Shown here piece by piece: positions 23,901 through 32,082 of a stretch of DNA of 43,115 nt. Position numbers and translations under genes: made by a program. Origin of the DNA: Nocardioides sp. (lineage in GTDB: Bacteria > Actinomycetota > Actinomycetes > Propionibacteriales > Nocardioidaceae); assembly GCA_025965125.1 (NCBI GenBank), contig JAOPXM010000148.1:1-43115 (forward strand). The letters are read 5' to 3'. Numbering within the stretch: the stretch's first letter is position 1; each line of letters starts with the position of its first letter. A model generated the notes under the pieces. That model made no database searches. It saw nothing but the letters and a program-made list of their open reading frames with translations, and was not told the DNA's origin.

Positions 23901-25160
23901 TCAGTCCTGCAGCAGCGCCAGGTCGATGGCGTTGCCCATGGCCTCCATCCCGGCGTCATTGGGGTGGATGTGGTCGCCGGCGTCGTACTCAGCCCTCAGG
24001 GCGGCCGGGTCCGTCGGCGAGCGCATGACGCGGTCGAAGTCGATGACCCCGTCGAAGGCGCCGCTGGTGCGGATCCAGCGGTTGACCTCCTGACGGATGG
24101 CCTCACCCGCGGCGGTGAAGTAGCCATTGCCCCTGTCCGGCAGCAACGTGGCTCCGATCATCCTGACGTCGGCCGCGTGTGCCTCGTTGATCAGGCTCAG
24201 GTAGCCGTTGATGAGGTCCTGGGCCGTGAGGGGCCCGTTGTTCGGGCCGGCGTTGTTGCCGATGTCGTTGATGCCTTCGAGCAGGATCACGTCCGTGACC
24301 CCCGGCTGGCCCAGGGCGTCATGCCTGAACCGCTTGAGAGCACTGATGCCCTGCCACAGGTTGGGCACGTCGGTGAGCACGCGGTTGCCGCCGATGCCCG
24401 CGTCGACCACGCCCAGCCGCTGCGGGCCGGGCTCCGCGGCCAGTCGGCGCGCCAGGTGGTCGGGCCACCGGTGGTAGGTGCCTCGTGACGAGGCGTAGCC
24501 ATCGGTGATCGAGTCGCCGAACGCAACGACGGTGCCCTGCGCCGTGTGGGACTTCAGGTCCAGGCCGGCGAGGTAGTACCAGGAGGTCGTCCTGGTCGCA
24601 AAGCCGGCTGCGTCCTCGTCATCGGTGTGATCGCCCGCGGCGATGAAGGTGGTGTCGAAGGCGTCGGAGTGCCAGGTGGAGGTGCCGGTCGCGGTCGGCA
24701 GGTAGAGACTGACCAGCAGATTCTCCCCGGCGTCGACCGAGATCGGGATGGCATCGCTGACCAGCTCGGCACCAGCCGGGATCGTCACGCTGCCGGCGTG
24801 GTCGAACGTCACGGCTCGGGAGGTACCCGGCACCTCGGCGCCACCGGTGTCCTGCTCGGCGACCTCGACGGATGCCACGGTGAGGGGCGTGTCGCTGAAG
24901 CGGTTGGACAGAGTGATCCGGGGGTCCGATCCGGCGATGCTGCTGTGCACGACCATGCGGATGGTCTGGTTGTCGAAGCTCGGACCGCCGGTCGTCATGC
25001 TCGGCGACCAGGCGGCGATCCGTTGGCTCTGGGCGGGGTGGTTGTCAGGCCGGTTGACCGCGGTTGCCACCGGGACGGGGGCCAGCAGCATTGCCGCCCC
25101 GGCCAACGAGGCGACCAGCGATCGCAAGGCTGCGCGGCGAGTCGTGGGTTGTCTGTTCAT
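23901..25160 (-). CDS. secreted SGNH/GDSL-family esterase
   Basis: 419 residues; AAGGTGA five bases before ATG. Export signal with a twin Arg (TTRRAALRSLVASLAGAAMLLAPV, cut near ATA). The SGNH domain starts with VVAFGDSITDG (nucleophile S217) and goes on with GIGGN, LLEGINDIGNN (blocks with Gly and Asn) and DHIHPN (Asp-His of the catalytic pair). About 170 residues before block I form a beta-rich domain (VVHSSIAGSDPRITLSNRFSDTPLTVASVEVAE). Such enzymes remove acetyl or other acyl groups from plant and algal polysaccharides. It lies 65 bases after GH95 on the same strand, so it should deacylate the substrate of that enzyme. Confidence 0.92.
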   Translation of the reverse strand: MNRQPTTRRAALRSLVASLAGAAMLLAPVPVATAVNRPDNHPAQSQRIAAWSPSMTTGGPSFDNQTIRMVVHSSIAGSDPRITLSNRFSDTPLTVASVEVAEQDTGGAEVPGTSRAVTFDHAGSVTIPAGAELVSDAIPISVDAGENLLVSLYLPTATGTSTWHSDAFDTTFIAAGDHTDDEDAAGFATRTTSWYYLAGLDLKSHTAQGTVVAFGDSITDGYASSRGTYHRWPDHLARRLAAEPGPQRLGVVDAGIGGNRVLTDVPNLWQGISALKRFRHDALGQPGVTDVILLEGINDIGNNAGPNNGPLTAQDLINGYLSLINEAHAADVRMIGATLLPDRGNGYFTAAGEAIRQEVNRWIRTSGAFDGVIDFDRVMRSPTDPAALRAEYDAGDHIHPNDAGMEAMGNAIDLALLQD

Positions 25161-25225
25161 GGGGTCACCTTCTGAGGAATGGGAGGGACGAAGCGAGCCA
25201 CGAGGGCTGGACGATCAGCGGCCGC

Positions 25226-28099
25226 TCAGGCACGTGCGATCTTCCAGAGCTGGCTCGGGTCGCCCGTCGGGGTCTGGATCTCGACGAGGGCACCCCGCTG
25301 GCTCGATGCCCCGGTCACGCCGAGCACCTTGTCGGTGGCGCGGTGCCGGATCAGCGACTGGCCCGGCCCCGCATCCTCGACCCGCCAGTGCTGGCTGGTG
25401 TCACCGTCGAGCGGCCACTGGATGACGTCGGTGCCCTCCGCGGTCTGCCCGTCCGGAAGGTCGAGCACCAGTCCGGACCTGGTCGACTTCACCGTGACGT
25501 AGCCGTCGCCGGCATCGACGAAGTGCCAGGTCTGACTTGTCGAGAGGGCGTAGTCCCATTGGTCGATGTTGGCGCCGGCGTTCGAGCCACCGCCGTAGAT
25601 CTCCATGGCGAGGCCGCTGCGCGCGTTGATGACCATCATGCTCGGCGGCCCCGGCTGCGGGGGCGGGGGAGGCGGGTAGGGGACGCCTTGCGGCGTCAAC
25701 TTCACCGAGCCCCCGGCGCGCAGGCTGACCGTCTGCTTCCAGTCGCCCACGCGTACCTGGGTACGGCGCCCGCCGACGCTGTGCAGGGTGACGCTGGTCG
25801 GACGGCCGTCCTTCCAGTCCATGTCGAGCTTGAAGCCGCCGCGCACGCCCATCCCGCGCACACTGCCGTCCTTCCAGTGCTCGGGCACCGCCGGCATGAG
25901 GTCCACGACGCCCGGCATCGCGTGGACGAGCATCTCCATCATCGCCGCGGGCACGCCGTAGTTGGCGTCGATCTGGAAGACCTGGCCCTGGTAGCCGAAC
26001 GACGGCCCGAACATCATGTCGAAGAGGTTGATCGACGTGCCGTGGCGCACCCCTTCTGAGGGCCGCAGGACGCTCTGCAGCGAGAGGTAGGCACGGCGGG
26101 CGTCCTTCATTCGAGCCCAGCAGGCGGCCCGCCAGGCACAGCCCCAGCCCGGGCTGTCGTAACCGCGCGCCTCCAGCAGCTGGCGCACCCCCTCGACGTA
26201 CTCCGCCGGCTGGTTGTCGAGGCGGATCCGGTCGCCGGGGTACCAGCCGATCAGGGGAGACAGGTGCCGGTGCTGGGCGTCGCCGAGGTTGTCGGGGCTC
26301 ATCCACTCCTCCAGCCAGCCCGTCTTGGGGCTGACCTGGGGCAGGTAGAGCCGGCCCCGCATTTCCGTCGCCTTCGCTGCCAGCTCGCGGTCGCTCCCCA
26401 GGAGCCGCGACGCCTCGGCGAAGTTGCCGAAGAGCGCGTGCACGAGCTCCTGGTCGTAGGTGTTGCCCCTGCCGTCCTGCGGGCCGTGCTCGGGCGACCA
26501 CGCCTTGTCCCCGACCAGGACCGTGCGGGCCTGGTCGCCCTCGCCCACCGTCGTCTCGATCAGCCGGGTCTCCCAGAACTCCACGGCCCCCCGCAGCAGC
26601 GGCATCATCCGCGCCAGGAACTTCCGGTCGAGGGTGAACTCGTAGTGCTGCCACAGCTCGAGGCACAGCCAAGCGCCGCCGGCCGGGTGCCACCACCACC
26701 CGTTGCCGCCGTAGATGTTCGTCGAGATGGCCAGCGTCCACCCCGCGATGCGGTCGGAGGTGTTGCGGAATCGGTTGCGCGGGTCGTTGAACAGCTCCTG
26801 CGTCTGCCGCGACCACTCCGGCAGCTGAGCGAGGCAGTAGTCCAGCATCGGCTCGGCGAACTCCGCCAGCCCGAACCGGTGGGTGGGCCAGTAGTTCATC
26901 TGGATGTTGATGACGGTGTGGTAGTCACTCGACCACGCCGGGTTGTTGCCTTCCAGCCACAGGGCCTGGAGGTTCGTCGGCAGGCTGTCCCGGGAGCCGG
27001 TGATGGTGAGGTAACGGGCGAACTGCAGGTACGTGGCCTCGAGCTCAGGGTCCCGCGGGCCGTCGGGGTCGCCGTAGCTGGCGAGGCGCTCGCCGGTGTC
27101 GAGCGCCCGCTGCTCCCCGCTCGAGCTGCCGAGGTCGAGGTTGAACGAGTCGTAGGCGCGTCGGTAGTCGGCGACGTGCGTGCCGAGGAGCTGGGAGCCG
27201 GACGCGCGCAGTGCCATCCGCAGCTTGTCCCGGGCAATCGCCGAGACGTCCACCTTCGGCTCGCGGTAGCCGATCGAGGCATCGGGGCGGTAGTTGGTGC
27301 CACCGCTGATGACGATGACGACCTCCGTTGCCCCGGCGAAGGTGACCGCCGAACCGGCCATCGAGATCTTGCCGCTCACGGCGGCGGCGCCCGCGGTCGC
27401 GGCGTACTTGAGGCCGTTCCCCAGGTCATCGCTGAGGGTGACGCGGCGCCCGGGACCGTCGGCGGTGAGGATCTCGTCGCGCGTCGGCTCCAGGCTGACG
27501 GAGCCGGTGAGAGTCCCGCTGCGGGACCCGGTCTGGCTGAGCCGGAGCACCAGCACGTCGTCGGGGTGGCTGATGAAGCACTCGTGCCGGTAGCTCACCC
27601 CGGCGAGGGTGTACGTCGTCACGAGCACGCCGTTGCTGAGGTCCAGCGACCGGCGGTAGTCCGCGATCGCATCTGGCGTGTGGCCGGCCAGGCGGACCCG
27701 GGCCTTGGTGAGCAGCTGGAAGCTGCCGAAGTGCTCGCGGTCGTACGGGAACTGCCCGTCGCCGTCGAGCGAGTCGCTGACATCGCCGCTCCACATGGAG
27801 GCGTCCGCGATGAAGAAGGCCTGGCTGTCCGGGCCGCCGCCGACCATCGCGCCGAGCCGACCATTGCCGACCGGGAGCCCCTCCTCGATCATCTTCGCTT
27901 CTGCGGCGGGGGTTCGGTACCACATCTTCAGAGCCTGGGAGTCGGGCAGGAGCGTCGACTCCCCGGCCCGCGCTACCGCAGGGTGCGGCTCGAAGACCGG
28001 TACCGCTGCCACGAGTCCCATCAGGCCGGCCGCCTGAAGGATTCGCCGACGGTTCAGTGGGGTTGTTGCGAGACCAGGTTCGCCCGAGAGGCCGGCCAT
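25226..28099 (-). CDS. exported GH95-family glycosidase with a ricin-type lectin tail
   Basis: 957 residues; AAGGAG seven bases before ATG. Tat-like signal NRRRILQAAGLMGLVAAVPV (16-35). GH95 core to about 800: SPEHG with E537 (general acid), QIDANYG with D711, and INIQMNYWP with N398. Most GH95 enzymes read N-I-N here; this one reads V396-I-N, so the first Asn of the pair is missing. The segment 825-957 is a ricin-type (CBM13) trefoil with QxW repeats (QTWHF, QHWRV, QLWKI). GH95 members release L-fucose (alpha-1,2) or L-galactose by inversion. The fucose pathway beside it points to L-fucose, but this subgroup is not certain to be a fucosidase. It forms one unit with the SGNH gene. Confidence 0.9.
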   Translation of the reverse strand: MAGLSGEPGLATTPLNRRRILQAAGLMGLVAAVPVFEPHPAVARAGESTLLPDSQALKMWYRTPAAEAKMIEEGLPVGNGRLGAMVGGGPDSQAFFIADASMWSGDVSDSLDGDGQFPYDREHFGSFQLLTKARVRLAGHTPDAIADYRRSLDLSNGVLVTTYTLAGVSYRHECFISHPDDVLVLRLSQTGSRSGTLTGSVSLEPTRDEILTADGPGRRVTLSDDLGNGLKYAATAGAAAVSGKISMAGSAVTFAGATEVVIVISGGTNYRPDASIGYREPKVDVSAIARDKLRMALRASGSQLLGTHVADYRRAYDSFNLDLGSSSGEQRALDTGERLASYGDPDGPRDPELEATYLQFARYLTITGSRDSLPTNLQALWLEGNNPAWSSDYHTVINIQMNYWPTHRFGLAEFAEPMLDYCLAQLPEWSRQTQELFNDPRNRFRNTSDRIAGWTLAISTNIYGGNGWWWHPAGGAWLCLELWQHYEFTLDRKFLARMMPLLRGAVEFWETRLIETTVGEGDQARTVLVGDKAWSPEHGPQDGRGNTYDQELVHALFGNFAEASRLLGSDRELAAKATEMRGRLYLPQVSPKTGWLEEWMSPDNLGDAQHRHLSPLIGWYPGDRIRLDNQPAEYVEGVRQLLEARGYDSPGWGCAWRAACWARMKDARRAYLSLQSVLRPSEGVRHGTSINLFDMMFGPSFGYQGQVFQIDANYGVPAAMMEMLVHAMPGVVDLMPAVPEHWKDGSVRGMGVRGGFKLDMDWKDGRPTSVTLHSVGGRRTQVRVGDWKQTVSLRAGGSVKLTPQGVPYPPPPPPQPGPPSMMVINARSGLAMEIYGGGSNAGANIDQWDYALSTSQTWHFVDAGDGYVTVKSTRSGLVLDLPDGQTAEGTDVIQWPLDGDTSQHWRVEDAGPGQSLIRHRATDKVLGVTGASSQRGALVEIQTPTGDPSQLWKIARA

Positions 28100-28181
28100 G
28101 AGGTTTCTCCTTCTACAGGGGGGTGGGGTGTTACCGCCCGCCAATGTAGGTGAACCTCGTCACATAACCTAGATCCTATAT

Positions 28182-28190
28182 CGTATTACG
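28182..28190. promoter_or_regulatory. CGTATTACG site upstream of GH95
   Basis: A 4-1-4 palindrome about 83 bases before the GH95 ATG. With its flanks (TCGTATTACGG) it fits the FadR-family form TNGTNNNACNA at all but the last base. A nearly identical CGTATGACG stands in the promoter of the binding-protein operon at 29875. Both lie beside GntR/FCD genes, so both may be targets of one of these regulators. Confidence 0.5.
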
Positions 28191-28229
28191 GACACGACCG
28201 CTGAAAGTCTCGGGATTCTTCGATCGCCG

Positions 28230-28949
28230 TCACTGGGCGGCGTCCTTCAGCCGCTCGTACGACGCCTCGATGTGGGCCAGCATGGCCGCGGACGCCCGCT
28301 CGGGATCCTGCGCCGCGATCGCCTCAGCGACGCCGCGGTGCTCATCTATCGCCGGTGACGCGAAGGCGCGACCGTAGAACAGCCGGAACAGGTGGAGGTG
28401 GCAGTGGGTTCGCGCGAACGCGTTCTGCATCACCTGGTTGCCCGCCTGCTCCAGCACCATCGAGTGGAACCGCTGGTCGTGCGCGGTGAGGGTCTTGTAG
28501 CTCTCGTAGTCCGAGCCGCCCGGCAGGTCGGCCCCGGTGCGGAGCTCCTCCCGGAGTCGGCTCCGTCCGGCCTCGTCCGCGGTCGCCGCCGCTCGGGCGG
28601 CCGCCCAGGGCTCGAGCAGCCGGCGGAACTCATAGAGGTCCTCGAACTCCGATCGCGTCAGCAGTGGCGTGGTGAAGTACCCCCGCAGGGGCTCCTTGCG
28701 CACCAGGCTCGCTTCCTCGAGTCGGGCGAGGGCCTCTCGAACGGGGGTCGGCGACACATTGAGCTGCCGGGCGAGCTGGTCGATGTTGATCCTGGTGTGC
28801 GGCGGGATCGCGTGATCCATGATCAGCGCGGTCATCGACTCGTGGACGTCATCGGTGAGGCTGCGCCGCGACAGGGCCGACACCAACAGGCCGCTGCCGT
28901 CTCCGGGCGGGGCGCCGACCACGGGGGTGCCGCCTGGCTCGATGGTCAT
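28230..28949 (-). CDS. GntR family regulator with FCD domain (1)
   Basis: 239 residues from ATG 28949. Winged helix at about 35-95 (LIMDHAIPPHTRINIDQLARQLNVSPTPVREALARLEEASLVRK), then FCD helical effector domain at about 105-230 (FEDLYEFRRLLEPWAAARAAA, AHDQRFHSMVLEQAGNQ, HRGVAEAIAAQDPERASAAMLAHIE) with the His residues that hold a metal in the FCD pocket. FCD members sense small carboxylates such as uronates, fuconate or lactate. It sits directly before GH95 and probably controls it. Confidence 0.92.
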   Translation of the reverse strand: MTIEPGGTPVVGAPPGDGSGLLVSALSRRSLTDDVHESMTALIMDHAIPPHTRINIDQLARQLNVSPTPVREALARLEEASLVRKEPLRGYFTTPLLTRSEFEDLYEFRRLLEPWAAARAAATADEAGRSRLREELRTGADLPGGSDYESYKTLTAHDQRFHSMVLEQAGNQVMQNAFARTHCHLHLFRLFYGRAFASPAIDEHRGVAEAIAAQDPERASAAMLAHIEASYERLKDAAQ

Positions 28950-29089
28950 GGGCCCTCCATGTCGTCGCACTCCGTGCCGGACTCGCCAGTAGCCAGTCGG
29001 CGAGAGACTCTGCCGAGCGGCCACCCGGGGCCAACATCGAGTATGCAAGATCATAGATCGAACGCCGGCGTCGGGCGATGTGCGTCGGG

Positions 29090-29836
29090 TCAGGACTGCT
29101 GACCCTGCTCGTGCCGCGTCGGCCGGCGGCGATGCCACGAGCCGATGATGTGGCGGTTCATGGCGTCGGCCGCCCCGGCGTCGTCACCGGCGAGAATGGC
29201 GTCGCGGATCTCTCGGTGGGCGACGTTCGAGAGCTCCAGCTCGGCGCTCGACGGGTCGCCCACGTAGCGCATGCTCCGGTACGCCTCCTCGGTGAGGGTG
29301 TGGATGATTGCGCGGCCCAGGCGGTTGCCCGACGCGGCGAGGATGGAGTCGTGGAACGCGACGTCGGCCGCCAGATAGCGCTGCGGGTTGTCGAGCTCCT
29401 TCTCGAGCGTGGCCATCCGCTCGCAGATCAGGGTCCGTTCCTGCTCGGTGGCGCGCTCGGCGGCCTGGGCGGCCATCTGTGACTCGAGCGACCGGCGGAC
29501 GTCGACCAGGTCCTCGAGGATGGACAGCTCCGCGTCGTGGCGGACGACCGCGCTCAGGACCACGGGGGCCAACAGGTCCCAGTCGGGCAGGGGTCGTACG
29601 GTGGTGCCTTGCCCCTGCTGCACCTTCACCAGCCGCATCGTCTCGAGCGCCTTCACCGCCTCGCGGACGACCGTGCGGCTCACGCCGAAGGTGTCGCACA
29701 GGGCAGGTTCGGTCGGCAACAGGGTGTCGGCGCGAAAGTCTCCGCCGACGACCCGGTCCACCAGTTCCTCGACGACCGCGACCGCAAGGCGGGCGGGCCG
29801 GCGCGGCCAGTGGCGAAGTTCCGCTGGCTCGGTCAT
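29090..29836 (-). CDS. GntR family regulator with FCD domain (2)
   Basis: 248 residues. Winged helix at about 15-80 (ELVDRVVGGDFRADTLLPTEPALCDTFGVSRTVVREAVKALETMRLV), and FCD at about 105-235 (LVDVRRSLESQMAAQAAERA, DVAFHDSILAASGNRLGR, HREIRDAILAGDDAGAADAMNRHI). It differs from the first FCD gene in both domains, so it is not a recent copy. It is divergent from the sugar-binding lipoprotein gene and shares its 100-base promoter region, so it most likely represses the ABC operon. Confidence 0.93.
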   Translation of the reverse strand: MTEPAELRHWPRRPARLAVAVVEELVDRVVGGDFRADTLLPTEPALCDTFGVSRTVVREAVKALETMRLVKVQQGQGTTVRPLPDWDLLAPVVLSAVVRHDAELSILEDLVDVRRSLESQMAAQAAERATEQERTLICERMATLEKELDNPQRYLAADVAFHDSILAASGNRLGRAIIHTLTEEAYRSMRYVGDPSSAELELSNVAHREIRDAILAGDDAGAADAMNRHIIGSWHRRRPTRHEQGQQS

Positions 29837-29863
29837 GCCCGCATCTTAAGCAGACCGGAGGCG

Positions 29864-29892
29864 TTGACAGAAGACGTATGACGAATTACGTT
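29864..29892 (+). promoter_or_regulatory. promoter and operator of the sugar ABC operon
   Basis: TTGACA (29864-29869), 17 bases, then TACGTT (29887-29892). The spacer holds CGTATGACG (29875-29883), which fits TNGTNNNACNA at all but the first base, and an ACGTA...TACGT inverted repeat (29874-29891). A GntR protein bound here would cover both hexamers. The binding-protein ATG is at 29938. Confidence 0.65.
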
Positions 29893-29937
29893 CGACCTTG
29901 CGGTCACAGTGACCGTCGTCACGTCCAAGGAGTCCCC

Positions 29938-30993
29938 ATGAACTTCCGGCAACTTCGCAGCGGCGCGCTCGTCGCGGTCACCGTCGCCTCGCTGGCCCTG
30001 GCCGCCGGCTGCAGCAAGAACACCACCGCCAGCGGAAACGACGCCACGAGCGCCCTGACGGCCGACCAGGTGAAGATCGCCCTGGTGCCGGGTGGACCGC
30101 ACCCCTACTTCCAGCCCTGGAAGGCCGCGGGCCAGCAGGCCAAGCAGGAGTTCGGTCTCGGCGACGTGACCTTCAACGAGACCTCCGGCTGGGACCAGAC
30201 CAAGCAGAACGACGTGCTGAAGTCCCTCGCCGCGCAGGGATACAACGCGTTCGGCATCTTCGGGGTGTCGCCCGACAACATCAACTCCACCTTCCAGGAC
30301 CTCACCCGCCAGGGCTTCCAGGTCGCGTCGATCGCCTCCTGCCCGGCCGGGACCACCGACGACGCGTCGTTCTGCCTGGCGACCGACGTCGAAGCCGCGG
30401 CGTACAAGGCTGCGAAGGCCGCCATCGCGGCCATGGGCGGCCAGGGCAACCTCGTGCACCTCACGGGCAACAAGGTCGACTCGAACACCCAGCGCCGGAT
30501 GGACGGCGTGCAGAAGGCGGTCGACGAGACGAACGGCAAGGTGAAGCTGGTCCAGACCATCACCGACATCGACATCGACCTGCAGACGGCACAGCGCTCG
30601 GTCGCGGACCTGCTGGCTGCCCGCGGCACGGACATCCAGGGCATCGTGAACACCGCCTACAACCCGGCCGTGGCGTCGGCCGCAGCGGTGAAGCAGAGCG
30701 GCCTGCCGATCAAAGTGGTGGCCATCGACGACGACCCCACCATCCTGGCCGGGATCAAGGACGGGTCCGTGGCCGCGACCGTCGCGCAGAACCCCGTCGG
30801 GCAGGCGACCGTCGGGTCCTACGCGCTGATGAAGCTCGCCGAGGGGTGCACGATGACGACCCCCGGTGTCACCATCGACTCCGGTTCCTTCGTCGTCTCC
30901 AGTGACAACGTGGACTCGTACGACCAGGAGCGCCAGGCGGAGACGACCAAGCTGCGGCAGGACTTCGACGACAAGTACCTGAGCTGCTCGTGA
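29938..30993 (+). CDS. sugar-binding lipoprotein of an ABC importer
   Basis: 351 residues from ATG 29938, with AAGGAG seven bases before. Lipoprotein signal: basic start, hydrophobic core (ALVAVTVASLALAAG) and lipobox LAAGC, so it is anchored in the outer face of the membrane. The rest is a type I periplasmic-binding (RbsB-like) fold: VKIALVPGGPHPYFQPWKAA, AAQGYNAFGIFGVSPDNINS, and IKVVAIDDDPTILAGIKDG. Family members bind pentoses, hexoses, deoxyhexoses or autoinducer-like sugars. Its operon (permeases, ATPase, mutarotase, lactonase) points to L-fucose or a related 6-deoxy sugar or sugar acid. Confidence 0.92.
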   Translation: MNFRQLRSGALVAVTVASLALAAGCSKNTTASGNDATSALTADQVKIALVPGGPHPYFQPWKAAGQQAKQEFGLGDVTFNETSGWDQTKQNDVLKSLAAQGYNAFGIFGVSPDNINSTFQDLTRQGFQVASIASCPAGTTDDASFCLATDVEAAAYKAAKAAIAAMGGQGNLVHLTGNKVDSNTQRRMDGVQKAVDETNGKVKLVQTITDIDIDLQTAQRSVADLLAARGTDIQGIVNTAYNPAVASAAAVKQSGLPIKVVAIDDDPTILAGIKDGSVAATVAQNPVGQATVGSYALMKLAEGCTMTTPGVTIDSGSFVVSSDNVDSYDQERQAETTKLRQDFDDKYLSCS

Positions 30994-32081
30994 CGGCGAC
31001 CATCACAGCCGCACGCGCCTGGCTCGTCGACATCCCGGTCGAGACCGTCCGCACTGACGCGATGCAGTCCTTCCTGAAGCAGGAGACCATCTTCGTCGAG
31101 GTGCACACCGACGACGGCGCCTCGGGTCTCGGGTACTCCTACACCATCGGCACCGGCGGCTCGGCCGTTCTCGCGCTCCTGCAGGACACGTTGATCCCGC
31201 AGCTGGTGGGGCAGGACGCCGAGGCCGTCGAGGCGGTGTGGCGCACGAGCTACAACGCCACTCGCTCCACGGCCGTGGGCGCGGTGACGTCGCTGGCGCT
31301 GGCCGCTGTCGACACCGCGCTGTGGGACCGCCGTTGCCGGGTGGCGGGTCTCCCGCTGAGCGTCATGGCGGGAGGCGCCAGGACCGAGGTCCCCGTCTAC
31401 GACACCGAGATCGGCTGGCTCCACCTGTCGATCGAGGATCTGGTCGCCGGAGCCGACAAGGTGGTGGCTGCGGGGGCGAAGGGCGTCAAGATCAAGATCG
31501 GGAAGCCCTCGCCGGCCGAGGACGCCGAGCGGCTCCGGGCGGTTCGGGACGCGATCGGGCCGCACCGCGACCTCATGGTGGACGCGAACCAGGCGTTCAC
31601 GCTGGCCGAGGCCCTACGGCGCACCGCGCCGCTCGAGGAGGTGGGCGCGCTGTGGTTCGAGGAGCCACTGCCCGCCGACGACGTACGAGGTCATGAGCGG
31701 TTGGCCGCCCACACGTCCGTCGCGGTGGCCGTGGGCGAGTCGATGTACTCCCTGGGCCAGTTCGGTGAGTACCTCGGTCGCAGTGCCGCCGGCATCGTCC
31801 AGCCCGACGTCGCGCGGGTCGGCGGGATCACGCCCTGGCTCAAGGTGGCGCACCTGGCGGAGGCGCACAATGTCCAGGTGTGTCCGCACTTCCTCATGGA
31901 GCTACACGTCAGTTTGTGCGGAGCGATCCCGAACAGCCGCTACCTCGAGTACATCCCGCAGCTGCGCACCGTCACCACCGAGGAGCTCACGATCGTGGAC
32001 GGTCACGCGCTCGTGCCGACCACGCCGGGGCTAGGGATCGCGTGGGACCTGGACGCGCTCGACAACCTGCGAGTGGCCTGA
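30990..32081 (+). CDS. enolase-superfamily acid-sugar dehydratase, MR subgroup
   Basis: 363 residues from GTG, overlapping the upstream stop (GTGA). Catalytic sets of the mandelate racemase subgroup: K167-x-K169 (KGVKIKIG), metal ligands D198 (VDANQAF), E224 (WFEEP), E250 (VGES), and the D273-H300 dyad with the same 27-residue spacing as Asp270-His297 in mandelate racemase. So both bases are present. The RTDAMQSFLKQETIFVEVHTDDG start is like that of talarate/galactarate-type dehydratases. It shows none of the FucD signatures seen at 40221, so it should handle another acid sugar or epimer. It lies inside the ABC importer operon, which is odd. Confidence 0.88.
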   Translation: MTATITAARAWLVDIPVETVRTDAMQSFLKQETIFVEVHTDDGASGLGYSYTIGTGGSAVLALLQDTLIPQLVGQDAEAVEAVWRTSYNATRSTAVGAVTSLALAAVDTALWDRRCRVAGLPLSVMAGGARTEVPVYDTEIGWLHLSIEDLVAGADKVVAAGAKGVKIKIGKPSPAEDAERLRAVRDAIGPHRDLMVDANQAFTLAEALRRTAPLEEVGALWFEEPLPADDVRGHERLAAHTSVAVAVGESMYSLGQFGEYLGRSAAGIVQPDVARVGGITPWLKVAHLAEAHNVQVCPHFLMELHVSLCGAIPNSRYLEYIPQLRTVTTEELTIVDGHALVPTTPGLGIAWDLDALDNLRVA

Positions 32082-32082
32082 C

